Shown here piece by piece: positions 34,349 through 34,374 of a stretch of DNA of 34,374 nucleotides. The notes under the pieces were generated by a model that saw only the letters and a program-made list of their open reading frames with translations, made no database searches and had not been told where the DNA came from. The stretch lies in contig JAIMBL010000025.1 in assembly GCA_023511615.1 (NCBI GenBank), positions 1 through 34,374 of the forward strand. The letters run 5' to 3'. The stretch's first letter is position 1; each line of letters starts with the position of its first letter. The stretch comes from Leptolyngbyaceae cyanobacterium HOT.MB2.61. Lineage in GTDB: Bacteria; Cyanobacteriota; Cyanobacteriia; Leptolyngbyales; Leptolyngbyaceae. A program made the position numbers and the translations under genes.

Positions 34349-34374
34349 AAACTGATGCTAGTTCTGTTTCAGAG

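Larger units (their letters stand above)
33950..34374 (-). mobile_element. Insertion-sequence remnant (ISKra4-like)
   Basis: Covers a transposase C-terminal fragment and a likely IS end: on the minus strand the transposase stop merges into GTGACACGCTCCC just before 33950. The element begins about 20 bp after the PepSY-TM stop. The other end is outside the window. Confidence 0.55.

Overview
The window reads as a chromosomal segment of a cyanobacterium, probably filamentous. GCGATCGC-type octamers (HIP1) are scattered through coding DNA. Several genes are cyanobacterial in character: Ycf37, an AMIN-domain TonB-dependent receptor, RppA/RppB-like two-component genes and a Tll0287-like heme sensor. 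Heptanucleotide tandem repeats also occur. No tRNA, rRNA or CRISPR array was seen.

Layout. (1) 1-4554: a minus-strand seven-PAS histidine kinase that stops after its HisKA domain, next to what looks like the end of an insertion sequence, then a Ser/Thr kinase with its own promoter. (2) 4813-5013: a 66-residue orphan of unknown function, ending at a shared bidirectional terminator. (3) 5216-11409, minus strand: rimP-nusA-ylxR-infB, the conserved translation/transcription operon. An intrinsic terminator sits directly in front of the rimP start, and a perfect 5 x 16 bp tandem repeat runs through the end of ylxR. (4) 11929-13959, plus strand: rpmI-rplT, a family-3 solute-binding protein and ycf37. 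The divergent gap between rimP and rpmI is full of hairpins. (5) 14088-17044: a signalling group of adenylate cyclase, a DUF3365(CxxCH)-HAMP membrane sensor and a PhnD-like lipoprotein. (6) 17204-19030: proS, followed by dispersed repeats. (7) 19428-33930: a probable iron or metal acquisition locus.

The metal locus is the most interesting part. A TonB-dependent receptor with a Fur-box-like site is bracketed by two copies of the same three-gene module: a small single-span membrane protein, divergent from an RppA-like response regulator and an RppB-like histidine kinase. Downstream, in one direction, follow a periplasmic OB-fold (YgiW-like) protein, a helical secreted protein, an ABC-exporter membrane domain lacking an ATPase, a secreted Lys/His-rich protein, an FTR1-type iron permease, a full ABC exporter and a PepSY-TM protein. 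No FecBCD-type importer is present in the window. A plausible reading is that the receptor brings iron chelates into the periplasm, PepSY-TM and FTR1 handle reduction and import, and the exporter secretes a chelator. The two sensor modules would tune this. This scheme is inference.

The right edge carries a decayed ISKra4-like transposase fragment, so both edges of the window show insertion-sequence activity.
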